From assembly GCA_003117195.1 (NCBI GenBank), contig BDSI01000041.1, forward strand, positions 62,001-126,000: DNA of 64,000 nucleotides. The letters run 5' to 3'. This document shows positions 25,093-36,100 of the stretch, piece after piece. This DNA comes from Eudorina sp. 2006-703-Eu-15. Taxonomy: Eukaryota; Chlorophyta; Chlorophyceae; Chlamydomonadales; Volvocaceae. Each line of letters starts with the position of its first letter. The first letter of the stretch is position 1. Both the position numbers and the translations under genes were made by a program. A model generated the notes under the pieces. The model worked only from the letters and a program-made list of their open reading frames with translations. It had not been told where the DNA came from and made no database searches.

Positions 25093-28000
25093 TCAGGCCG
25101 CCTCCCCGACTGCCACCTCCCCGGCTGCTTTCCGACGACCTCGGCGGCGCTGAGGCGGAGGCTCCGGCTGAGCCTGATACTGCGGCTGCTGTGCCCTGGG
25201 ATCAGACGGGCCGTCCGCTGAGGCAGCAGCGGCAGCCGCCGCCCGGCTTCCTGCGCTGCGACCTGCCCGCCGCCGCCTCTGACCGCCTCCCTCCGGCCCG
25301 CATGCCTCACCTTCCTGGCTACGCCCTTGACCCGCATCCGCCCCTGCCCCGCCCCGCCCTCCATCGCCAAGCGCCGCCGCTGCGAGGTCCGCCCCTGCCG
25401 CCCGCGGATCTAGCTCCGTCTCCGACCCCGAACGCATCCTCGCATCCGGCACCTCCGGCTTGACCGCGCGCCGGCGCCGCTGGCGAGGCGGGGCCGCGGC
25501 CTCTCCTTCGACCGCCCGCGGCTCTTGCTGCTGTTGCTGCTCCCCCTCCCGCACATCCCGCCCCGCCTGCGCCTGCGCCTCCGGCGGCGGCTCCTCAAAG
25601 TCCAGCATCGCATGCAGCACCCCCAGACCACCACCCGGGTGCACCACCTGCGGATGGTCGGGGCCAGCAGGCAGACGGGGCCACAGGTGAGGGGGCCAGC
25701 AGGCAGACGCCAAACCGACAAGTCATGAAAGGGCCGGTCGGGAGCGCTGTGTGTTGTGCTCAGCCCATCCACGTCTCATGGGAAGGACTACCAACACTAC
25801 AAAGCACCACCAGCACCACCCACCCACCTGCGCCGCCTCCAGCCGCTCCACCAGCTGCTGCCACCTCCTGGGCACCTTGGAAAGGGGAACGCAGCCCGGG
25901 TGCGCGTCCGCCACTGCGGCCAGCCACGCCTCCACCACCCACTCCGGCTGGAAGCGCGGCGCCAGCGGCACCAGCAGTCGCTGCACCACCGCCGCCGGCA
26001 GCCTCGCCGCCAGGTGCTCCATCAGCGCGTCATGGTCGTCTAGACAGTCGAGCACCGAAACCACAAGGGCGCTGCTGACGGCGAAGTCGGCGGCGGCGCA
26101 GCAGCGATCCGCGAAGCCGTAGGCGTCCTCCACGAACTGAGCCGCGCGCTGCACGCGTGCCGGCGGCGGCGGCGGCGCCGGCGGCACTCCCACCGCCGTC
26201 GCCACCGCCGCCGACACCTCCGCGTCAGTTGTGAGCAGCAGTCGGTCGCGCCCTGCTGCGGCGGTGGACGCGACGCCCGCACCGGCACCGCCGCGACCGC
26301 GAGCGATGACATGCGCTCGGCCGACCTCAAGCCAGAGCTCAAAGAGGAAGTCGAAGAGACACCCGTGCCAGTCGGCGTCGTACAGCTCCGGGAAAAGTAC
26401 GGCGGCGTGCAGGCGCCACGTCCGGCGGTCAATCGTCTCCGGCAGGTCCTCCCGGGAGGGCACTGCCGCCGCCGTCGCCGCCGCCGCCTCCAGTGCGCTC
26501 CGCAGCGGTTCTTCGTGCAGGACGAGAATGCCGCGGGGCTCCGAAACCTGCTCCGGCGCCCAGGAGTGCACAGCACCGTCCGCCGACGAGGCGACCGCGC
26601 CTCCTTGCCGCCACGGCTGCCCCCAGCCTTGCCCAGCGTCCTCCCGCCCCCAGGCCGCCGGCCCCGTCCCGGCCACAGCGCCCGCTGTCCGTCCGCCCGG
26701 CTGCTGTGTGGGGGCTCCTGACCGGAAGAAGCCTTTCTGGGGCGAGTATTCCCAAGCCTCCACACTGTAGGCCATGCCGCTGCCTGCCGACCCGGCGGCC
26801 GCATTGCCATTCCCACTGCCAGTGCCACTAGCGCTCGAGGACTCCACCGCCTCCACCGCCGCCTTCCACTCCTTGCTGTGGACCCGCTCTGACCGCGGGG
26901 CGCGGGTGGAGCGGACCACCGGACCCTCCGCCGGACTCACCGCCGCCGGTCCTGCTGACGGCAGCGGCGGCGGCGGCGGCCCCCGCACCGCCAGCATGCC
27001 GCCCGGCTGAGCGAACTGCAGCGACCCCGTGTGCAATGCCGTCCGGGGGCTGTCCGCTGCTGCATCGGAGCTGTGGAGCGGAAGGGCGGCGGCTGCACTG
27101 GCAGTGGATGTCGATGTCCAGGAGAGGGCGCCGTCCTTAGACACGGAGGCGGGGCGGACCCCGGCGGCGGCAGGTGCCTGCTTGCGGGCCGGCGTTAAGA
27201 CCGGCTTAGGCAGCAGGCGGGTGGGCCCTGGCCCCCCTGGCTCGTCACCAGCAGCTGCAGGGACAGCAGCTGCAGGGACAGCAGCTGCAGGGACAGCAGC
27301 TGCAGGGACAGCAGCTGCAGGGACAGCAGCTGCAGGGACAGCAGCAGCGGGGACAGCAGCAGCGGGGGCAGGGGCTGGGGTTCTTGCGGCGGGCACAACC
27401 CATGCGGATGGTGGTCCCGCCCCCGCCCCCGCCCCCGCTGCCGCTCCAAGTGTTGTCGACGCGGCTGTCTCTGCGCCCGCCCGTGTCGCCGTCGGTGCCC
27501 CTCCCGCACCTGGGTACGGGGTCTGTGATGACGAGGGGACCCCGGAGGGCTCGGAGGTCGCGAGGCTGGGAGCGGCAGGTCCGGCGGCCGGGCGAGGGGC
27601 GGCGGATTCAGGCGGTGGGGCCCGCTCTCCGGACACCCCTCGGTTCTGTGACAACCCCAATACGGCGCTGGCCCTCCCGGTGGCTGCTGATGGGTAGGTG
27701 GACGGGGCCAGGGCCGTGTCCTCCTGGGTGGACACATGAGCGTCCGAGAGGCCGCCAGATGGTGACGACGCCGGTGGGGCGACGGAGGCGGTGCGGGTGG
27801 GGTCCCCAGCCGCCGAAGCCCCCGGCTGGCTGCTGCGCGCAGCAGCCTCGGTGCGGCCGACACGGCCACGCGGCGCAGCCTCCCTGGAGGTCCCCGGGAG
27901 GAGACCACCCTGCACCGCAGCAGGTGCAGGCGCTGGCACCGGCGGGGGGCGCTCGTGAGCCGCTGCCGTCGTTGACGTCTGCGGCGGTGGCAGCGCAGCT

Positions 28001-28740
28001 TCCGGCGGGGGCGGCGGCCGTGCCGCCGCCTGCGTCGGCGGCTGGCGCGAACCTCCGTCCGCTGGGCCGGCTCCGGCGGCCCTCTCCCTCTCCCTCTCCC
28101 AGGGACGCAGCGCACGGCGACCAAGGCCGGAGAGATGGCTCCGGCGGCCGGGGGGCGACGTGTCGTCACCGCTGCCGGTGTCGGGTTGCGCGGAGCCTCC
28201 GGAACCATCACCAGGACCAGACGGCGGGTCAACTGGCAGCGGCTTGCCAGCAAGGATGTCATCAAGGCTGATGGTGGGGAGGACCGCGTTCAGTTGATCT
28301 AAGTCGGGCACGGCGGTGGCGGCGTAAAAAGCCGGCACCGGGGATGGCAAGGTTGGTGTCGACACTGGGCCTGTCGATGTGGAGGTGGATGCCATGGAGT
28401 CTGCACGCTGGTTGAGCGAGCTGACCCTTCCCTTGCTCGGCCGCGACACGTCAGGGGAGTTGCTCGCGCTTGGGTCTCCATCGGGTTGTCGCTGGGGCTG
28501 CGCCGGTTGGTCCCGCTGAAGCGGGTCGTGGCGGCGGCGGCTGGGCGACGCTGCGTTTGCCGAACCGACCGCAGCAGCGCACGCGAATCTGGGAGAATCC
28601 AAGCTGACCAGGCTGCACAATCTTAGCAGGGCTCGCCTTGCCTCAGATGCCGAGCGACACCGCCGACACGTTTGAGGTCTGGCTCCGGCGGGAGAACCGC
28701 GACATTGAGCCGAGCCTCTCCTGTATGTCTCATATTGCAT
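25093..28740 (-). CDS. Large Pro/Ala/Ser-rich protein, 1,155 aa, 2 exons
   Basis: Exons are 28740-25828 and 25647-25093, joined in phase 0 across a 180-bp intron. About 620 N-terminal residues are low complexity (Pro, Ala, Ser, Gly), including eight AVPAA-type repeats. Then come islands of ordered-looking sequence: SKEWKAAVEAVESSSASG, SVEAWEYSPQKGFFRSG, and a C-terminal region of about 250 residues rich in Trp, Leu and Phe (TIDRRTWRLHAAVLFPELYD, WHGCLFDFLFELWLEVGR, then LDDHDALMEHLAARLPAAVV and WVVEAWLAAVADAHPG). The second exon is charged and Gln/Arg/Ala-rich. No membrane segment or known domain is recognised. The start could be downstream (for example at MASTSTST), since the first 100 residues lack distinctive features. 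A disordered scaffold or structural protein is possible, but that is inference. Confidence 0.65.
27249..27368 (-). repeat. 15-bp coding tandem repeat (8 units)
   Basis: Eight tandem copies of a GGGACAGCAGCTGCA-type unit (plus-strand reading) occur inside the Pro-rich gene. They encode repeated AVPAA on the minus strand. The two leftmost-in-protein units diverge (GCAGCG in place of GCTGCA). Confidence 0.95.
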
Positions 28741-29147
28741 GGCAAATCGTTGAATCTAAAGGAGGCAACGCCAGTTGTGTTACGTATCACGACAACATTC
28801 TTGCATTTCAGTAATTTGAAATTCCAGTGAAAGGCAACAACAGACAATATTTCCTGTAGCGATTCGGGTGAACGAGAGTTGCGATGACGATCAAGTACCC
28901 GTATGTGTACAGCGGGGGGTCAAATTTTTTCGTTGTCGTTCCGAAGCAACTTGAAACATGCCTGCATTGTCACGTAGTTCCATAAATGCCCTGGGCGCTT
29001 TATTGTCCCATCAATTTGCGGTTACCATATTCATCGTACGCGCGACAAAATAGCTAATATACGTAACATACAAGAGTTGCGTGTGTTGCGTTGGCTGCCA
29101 GCTTACTTCTCCAGAAACGCACTTGTGAGCTATTTGGAGCTTAGTTC
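28741..29147. promoter_or_regulatory. Divergent intergenic region (Pro-rich gene / NAR1)
   Basis: 407 bp separate the two start codons, which point away from each other. The sequence is AT-richer than the flanking exons. No specific site is identified. Confidence 0.4.
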
Positions 29148-32100
29148 ATGGCCCCAGCCATGGCAGCTAGTAGCGGAAACCCGACCAAAGGAGCGAACGT
29201 TGCAGGCGATAACGGCTATGGAGCGGTAGAGACAGCAATCAAAGTGGAAATGGCGGCTGCGGAGGTGTGTCCGTGTGTATGCTTGCGGAGCTGTATCGAA
29301 CAAAGGTTCACGACTACGTGTGCTGGTCACCCTTTGGTTGTCCCCGCAGGGTGATATCCTCGATGCGCGCCATTATTATAATGATAATTTTTCACATGGT
29401 GTCCGGGTGGTCGCGGATGATTCAACGGAGCCTGTCCGCAAGGCAGGGTCCATGCGGCTGCGGACATCTTCCAACCTTGATCCCAACGCTGGGCTGAAAA
29501 CCGCAGGCACCGTATCCCTGGGCACACCGGTAGGACATCTGCGCGGCAGCAGGACTGTATCAAATTGGGCACACTTCTTGGGTCCCTGTACGTACGGTGC
29601 GACAGGTAGCGCAGCTTTGTGATTTTCTTCCATCGATTCTGCGCAGGAAAAATCCACAGTGTTCCGTTTATCCACGATAATCAAACGGTTCAATGCAATT
29701 TTGTCGTAGTCGTTGGCGGTTGTTCCTTTAAATGTAAAGGAACAGCCGCGGCTGTGCACGGGCAGTAACAGTGCACCAACCGTTATTTTGCCCGTATGTG
29801 CCTGACGGACGGTCACAGTTGCGCGCATGCCCGTCATACCTGCTCTGTTCCATGTTTCCCTACAGATGCCGAAGTGGCCGGCCGGCCATACAAGCGCTGC
29901 CTTCGAGGTAAGACAAAAACCTGCAGTGTATGTTGCGGGCACTGCGGCTATCACCGATGACCCGCGGGATCCACTGCGACATAAACATCAATCCGCCGTG
30001 CGTGTTTCGCTTACTATGGACCGCTGGTGTAAAGTCACTACTTCCTCCCCATGCACAGATGGCGTGCACTGGCCCCATGGCCCCAGAATACCTGACCTAC
30101 GCCACGTAAACCAACCCGGGCCCTGAACGCACGGTTTTCCTGTGGAGGGGACGAACGTGCCTGAAGCTCTGGCAACGGCGTCGAAGGAATACCGGCATCC
30201 CCATGTGTTCTGATTTGCGGCCCCACAGGCCATTTCGGTCAAGAGCTGCTTTATCCTGTCACCCGCCGAGACTTTCGCGGAGTGCGCTCACCACGGTGAG
30301 TCCCCGCGTCTGGGCAGCTGAGCAGCGCGGACTCTGTCGTGGATGGACCCTGCAGAGGCCACCGCTGCAACCCCCCGGGTGAGGGGGCGGCCGTCTGCTT
30401 TGGGGCCCGAAACAGAAGGCCGCGAGGGAGAGACGCAACCTGCCGCGGCCTGGTCGGTTCCATAGCACTGTCTTGAACCTCAAACCCACGACCTTCGCAC
30501 ATCCGCCGTGCCCCCTAGGCGAGGAAAAGGCCAAGTTCCCTTGGTATAAGATCTGGATGCTGAGTATAATCGCTGGATGCTACGTCGGTGAGCATGAGTT
30601 TTTGGTGTACGTACGACAACGGCGCCAGCGCACCTGTGATATGATTTGGCGTGATGTGGGTTGGCCGCGTGTCAGCCGGTCGACGTGAGGGAGCGCGCTC
30701 GCGCCATTCTAGCCGGCATGTCGGCCGCTTCTCCTCTCCACTTGACACGGTGCCGTACCTGTACGAAGTACGATGCTCAGGTGACTCGATGCTGGTGCCA
30801 GACCGTTGACTTCCCACATAGCGTTTGCCTGCACCGCCTCCAAGCATGTCTCAGTAGTGCGGTACACGGACGCGCCCCCGACCCACTCGGCCCGGCCCAG
30901 GGTTCGGCTACTCGACCTGCCTGCTGATCGGAGGCAACCTGGTCCAGGCGCCGGGCGTGGGCAAACCCGAGCAGGAGAACTACGGCATGTTCAAGCTCAT
31001 CTACGGCGCGGTGGGCTTCCCCTTCGGCTTCACCGCCATCATCGTGTGCGGTGCGGAGCTGTACACCAGCATGTGCGCCTACATCACCGCAGCCTGGTGG
31101 GAGGACAAGGTGCGGTGCGGCAGTGAGAATGGGCCGATGAAGGGGGGAGAGGGTTGTGCGGGGCGGACATCCGGTGCCCCGCGCGCGGCCGGCTCGGTGT
31201 CCGCGCCTTTCTTTTGCACACAAGCACATCCGCCTGCCGTTCCTACCCGGCCGCCGCCGCCCAACCGCGACGTCCCGTCCCCCGGCGACCGCGACTGCGG
31301 CCGTCATCCGCACCCGTGATCGGGTGAACAGGTTTCCGTTTCACAACGTGTATATCAGGGAATGGATGCTGTACGGTGAGGAGCTGCTCCCCCGGGGTTC
31401 TCACTGGCTGTGTCCCAGGTTGGTCTTCTGGACGTGCTCCGCATGCTCGCCATTACGTGGACCGGCAACTTCTTCGGCTGCGCGCTGATGGCCGGGCTGC
31501 TGCGGGCCTCCGAGGTGTTCGGCGAGCACCACGACATCACCCTCATGAACCAGGTCGCCGGCAAGCTCAGCCACGGATGGGGAGCTGTGTTCGTCAAAGG
31601 CAAGGACGCCTGCGCGTGTAGGGTGGGCGGCGAAACGTCTGCGTGTGGGGCCCTGCAGGCGCGTGCGGAGATGCGTGGATGCGTCGTTCGCACACGACGT
31701 GTTATTCGGCGGGCGGGCAGGGGTGCGCATTCACACGTGTCTGGGGAAAGCTTTGTGCAGAAGAGCGTGCGGTGTGCATGCTGGCTTACATACAAAACTT
31801 ATGCCGCCGAGGGCTCTGATTGTGCAGACCGTAGGACGGTAGCTGTGCCGGTGTGCAGGTAGGGCGACATGCGGACTCAAGCCGTGGAAATGCAGAGGAG
31901 TGAGAGGCGAGGCGGCGCCGAGGGCTTCCGTAGGCTGATGTCAGCAGGGTGGTGGAATCGTAACAGCGTGACGTACGGCAGCTTTGCTTGGACGGGGCCA
32001 TTCCTTCAGCGGGGCGGATCGGATTGCCTGGTCCCACCCTGACTCAACTTCCGCCTGCTGCAGGTATCTTTGCAAACTGGCTGGTGGGCCTCGCCACGTG

Positions 32101-33183
32101 GCAAGCCAACGCGGCGCAGGTGAGGCAGGTCGATGGCGTCGCGGAACACCGATCTGTTCCGGATTCGACCACGAAGCGCGTAAGGGATGATGGGGTGGGA
32201 GCTGGCAACCGCGGAAACGCGGGTACCGGGCAGAGCGACACGGGAGCTTCTCGTGGAGTGAGTGCCCCAGCGAGCACAGGGAGGGCGCACCAGTACGGCC
32301 ATGTGCCAGCGGCTGGCGCCTTGCCTAGTCCCGCTGGTGCCGTCGAACGATGCGGCGCTCGTGCACCGGTGCCGCGGTAGGCTCATCAGAGCGCTGGCAT
32401 TGGCCGGATCAGGGGCACGGCAACCTGTCAGGAAGGCGGGTCTCCATGCCGCCCTGGGTGTTGACTTGGCACGGCACGGCCCGCAAGCACCCGAGCGCTG
32501 TGGCTTTGTGTCCTGCTGCCCCGCCGGACCGCGATTGCGACTTCTGCAGGACCTGACTGGCAAGGCGGTGGGGATCTGGCTGCCCATCTCAGCGTTTGCC
32601 ATGATCGGTGAGCCTGGGCGTGTGCTCCCTGGGGCTGTAGCTGCGTGCAAAAGCATCTGCCGCTCTGCGCTGCCATGTACTGTACTGTATTGTACGGCAG
32701 CACGTAATTGCGATCGAGGCTCGGACAGCAACCCGGGCGTCAGGGACTTTTGCGGGTTGCATAGGTCCATGCAGCTGCCGTTGTGTGCAACTATCGGAAC
32801 TCTTGGCGCGCTGCATCTCCTCGTCGTCAGCGTGCAGTCAGCAGCCGTCCCCGTACGGACAGCGGTAGGGGTCCCAGGCGCGGCCGGCTTGCGCCTGCCT
32901 GGTGAAATCAAAGGCAACCGACACTTCTTTTGTAATTCTCTGCGTCTGGTGCACGCCCGTAGGCTACGAGCACAGCATCGCCAACATGTTTATGTTCGTG
33001 ATGGCTTGGTGCCAGGGCGCCTCCATCACCGCAAAGGACTTCATCTGGCACAACTTGATCCCCGCCACCCTGGGCAATTACATCGGCGGCGCGGTCTGCC
33101 TGGCCACCGTGTATGCCATCTCGTTCGGCAGCCCGCCCAAGCGATTCGGCAAGTGGTTGGACAGCAAGCTCAAGCATACATAA
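29148..33183 (+). CDS. NAR1: Formate/nitrite transporter family channel (NAR1-type), 399 aa
   Basis: An FNT-family pentameric anion channel; algal NAR1 members move nitrite, and one relative (LCIA) is tied to chloroplast bicarbonate supply. Exons: 29148-29264, 29350-29529, 29866-29907, 30229-30295, 30519-30587, 30901-31109, 31419-31599, 32064-32119, 32550-32607 and 32963-33183; total 400 codons. About 140 N-terminal residues are hydrophilic and acidic. The channel core follows: SPAETFAECA, WMLSIIAGCYVGFGYSTCLL, FPFGFTAIIVCGAELYTSM, WTGNFFGCALMAGLL, the signature GIFANWLVGLATWQA, WLPISAFAMIG and YEHSIANMF with the conserved pore His, and a last helix in TLGNYIGGAVCLATVYAISF. The 31600-32063 intron uses a GC donor. 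The substrate cannot be told from sequence, no nitrate-assimilation genes are adjacent, and the N-terminus does not look like a typical chloroplast transit peptide. The small exon at 29866-29907 is the least certain. Confidence 0.92.
29940..29995 (-). repeat. Dispersed repeat, copy 2 (short, inverted)
   Basis: The minus strand reads GTCGCAGTGGATCC, then GCGGGTCATCGGTGATAGCC, matching the core of the copies at 54.9 and 57.9 kb. It lies in the NAR1 intron between 29907 and 30229. Confidence 0.7.
31600..32063 (+). other. GC-AG intron of the NAR1 gene
   Basis: The exon ends AAAG and the intron starts GCAAGG, a strong GC-donor context; it ends at CTGCAG. Only this junction keeps phase and restores the conserved family string VFVKGIFANWLVG. 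No nearby GT donor does so. Confidence 0.8.
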
Positions 33184-36100
33184 CGGGTCGCTAGGTATGG
33201 GGTGGAGAGGTGGGAAAGGTGTGCGGTGCCTCTCCGCAGCTGCTGCCTCCAAATTCAGCTGACCTCTCTTTCTGCCTGCTTGTGAGCTCGTGAAGCGCCG
33301 GGTTCGTTAATTGAACTTGGATGGGATATGATATGGATCGAGGACGCGACGACTAAAGCGGCGAGGGTATTGCGTTCTGGAACCTAGGTGGGGCGCACGT
33401 GTTCGCACGAGGAAGGGCGGTCGGTGGGTTTATTATGGTGATGATTGCGGTAGCATGGCAGATGGGCAGGTCGGGTGTTACGAGCGGTGATTGCGGTGGC
33501 GGTGCTGGGGAGGTTGGGGGAACAGGGTGGACGGTGTGCGTCAGCCCAGCAGCAACCGATATTGCTTGATTTGTGAATTTCTTCGTACACGCACGCACGT
33601 CGCCAACCTATTTAAGGCATCAGCAGGTGACGCTCAGTGCCTCAACTAGCAATCGACGAACGTTGCTTAAAAGTGTTGTGCAGTTTCCACCAAGGGTTGT
33701 GACGTTCTGGGCGGCGGCCAGGCGGGCATTTTTAGTGGATTAGGCAGGCATGCGCCTCGTGGCGGTGTTGATACGATTTTCTGCTCGAAGGTCAGTGCTG
33801 CGTGACAGCCCGATGGATGCCGGGCATGGGTGCATTACGTACGGGGGTCGGTCCCGTTTTCGGCCGCGGACGTTGAAGAATTTTACTCTTTATGACCTAC
33901 GTCGATAATCGCAGGTGGCATGAAGCTTTGGTTGGCGAAACCTGCCGCGTGTGCGCATTGCTCGGGGCGCAGGCAGTTGAGAGCGCGTCGCATAGTCAAG
34001 GAGTACCTATGTATGGAACTGGGTCGGGCAGTTGCCGTGTTATTGGTGTGCTGATGGAGGTACTGGGCTGTTACATGCGGCGTTGCACGGGATGGCTCCT
34101 GTCGGAATTCGGCTTTCAGTGACACGCGCCCGGGGGGACCAACGGACCAACGTCCTGAACGCCGGGGAGTGTTTCATGGATGTGCGTGTTGAGAGGGGAG
34201 GGAGCGGGATGATCCCTGGCACGGTTTCTCCTTCCGTTGGGAACGTCGCGCCCCGAGATGCCCAGACAGGTGTGGGACCTCTGGTGGGACATACACTGAT
34301 GAGCCGTCCTCGTCTGCGGTACCGCGCACCGCACGGCACCGCCCCGGAACTCAGGCCGGCATTGGCTTTGCTCGTCCTTTCATGACAATGCGTTTTATGG
34401 CAGGGGCTTCCGCCGCAGTCGTCCAGTTGCTCCTGGGTTACGTTTTGCACCGTGTCGCGGTGTGCATTGGCTCGTGGTACCAGCTGTAAAATTCCGATCT
34501 CTGGGCGGGTGATCCACCTGCGCGCCCTTGTAACTCGCGTTACAGTTGTGAATGCCTTGCGTAGCACCTTGGCGTCCGACCTGCGGGTATGATGAATCTG
34601 CGCCGCACTCCTGTACTTTTGCTTCACCCACGTGGGTCCGTCAGGTTGCAGGGAATCTTGAGAATTTCATTGCAGCTCTACTCGAGACGGATTAACGGTT
34701 GACGGCACTACGAGAAGCTGGGTTGGTGGGAGCAAGACGACAAGCACGCACGCTTGGTGTGCAGAGGCCACTTCATCGAGGTACACCTCGCGAACCCGTG
34801 TACCGTCCTCGCCCTCCGGCAATTCCGGCCCCAAAGAACTGCGAGCGATATGACTAATTGCGCACGGGCACAGGCAGGATCGGCGCTCCCTTCGAATGCC
34901 ATGTAAGCGCCATGCTAGGTGCATATGACGCCACAAGAAAGTACGCGCCGTGTCGATCACATGTAACACCATGTCGCTGATGTGGGGCCATGGAATGCCC
35001 CCACTTGCGCTGGTGGCGAGTCCATCCCTCTGCATCCAATGCCTCCGCAACGCTTCTTGTGCTCCAGAAACAGTGTGTGGTACGTTACATAGACACGCAG
35101 GAAGACCGCGCGCCCTGACCGCCGCCCTTGCTCGCGCACCCACGGGCGAGTGGTCATATTCCGCTCCCACCCCCGTCAGCACGTCGCTCGCCACAGACCC
35201 AACACACCAGTAGCACAGCGCGCGACAGGCATCGCACGGGACGTAAGAACACCATTATTCTTATGTTTGGGGGACTTCATGGTAATGAGTCAGGAGAGAT
35301 GAAAACCATCAAGCGATCAAGACTGCCTCATCCAAACAACCGTCACGCTGCTGCAAATTAAGCCTCTGGTCCTTCCGCCGGGATGAATGGTGGGTGCTAC
35401 AAGAAACTGCGCGAACGACAACTCCCGTGGAACTGCGAACCATTCGCCCTCCTTGCCCGCCCGTTGCAACAACACATCCGATACAAGTGGCGCGTGTTTG
35501 ACGCTTGCGGCATGAAGAGCAGGTGGCCCGTGACCCCTCGGGGCGGAAGCTTGGCGGAGCCGTGCTGCGGCCTTCCAATCCACAGTGCGGGAGCGACGTG
35601 TATGAATAAGCTCATGTCGGACCGTGCCTTACGCAGGCATCTGCAGGCCGCGCAGTCCCGCTCCCGTCCGGAAACACACGGCCTGCGATCGCGTAACTTG
35701 CAGCAGCGTCAAAAGCAGCCACTGGCTGTGGCTCCAGCAACAGCAACAGCAACTGCCGCAGCGGCGACCACAAAAAGAGCGCACGCAGCACACCGGCCAA
35801 AATGCTCCCGTCGTTTAAAAGTTACCCAACCACAGAAATGTATGGCGAAGTACGAGCGTAACACGCACGCATACACAGGAGACACATCGACACAGGCGTG
35901 AGTCAGCAGTCTGGGCAACGAGTGCGGAGTGGGCAGCGCCTGGCACATTGCGACACAGGCGCCTATGCACACACCACTGCGGCAGCACCACAAACTGACA
36001 ATTGGAGCACGCAAATGCACCGGCCCGCCTGCTTGCTCTTCCGCGACCGCTGCCATCGCCGGCGGCGCCACCTCGCTGAACAGATGCAGATGAAGAATCC

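Noticed and set aside
27029..28271. Plus-strand frames across the Pro-rich gene
   Set aside because: Shadows produced by GC-rich repetitive codons; only the minus frame continues for 971 codons and splices in phase.
28648..28800. Plus-strand frame starting MPSDTADTFEVWLRRENRD as an upstream first exon of the NAR1 gene
   Set aside because: It overlaps the start of the Pro-rich gene, and the ATG at 29148 already begins an in-phase exon. No junction was needed.
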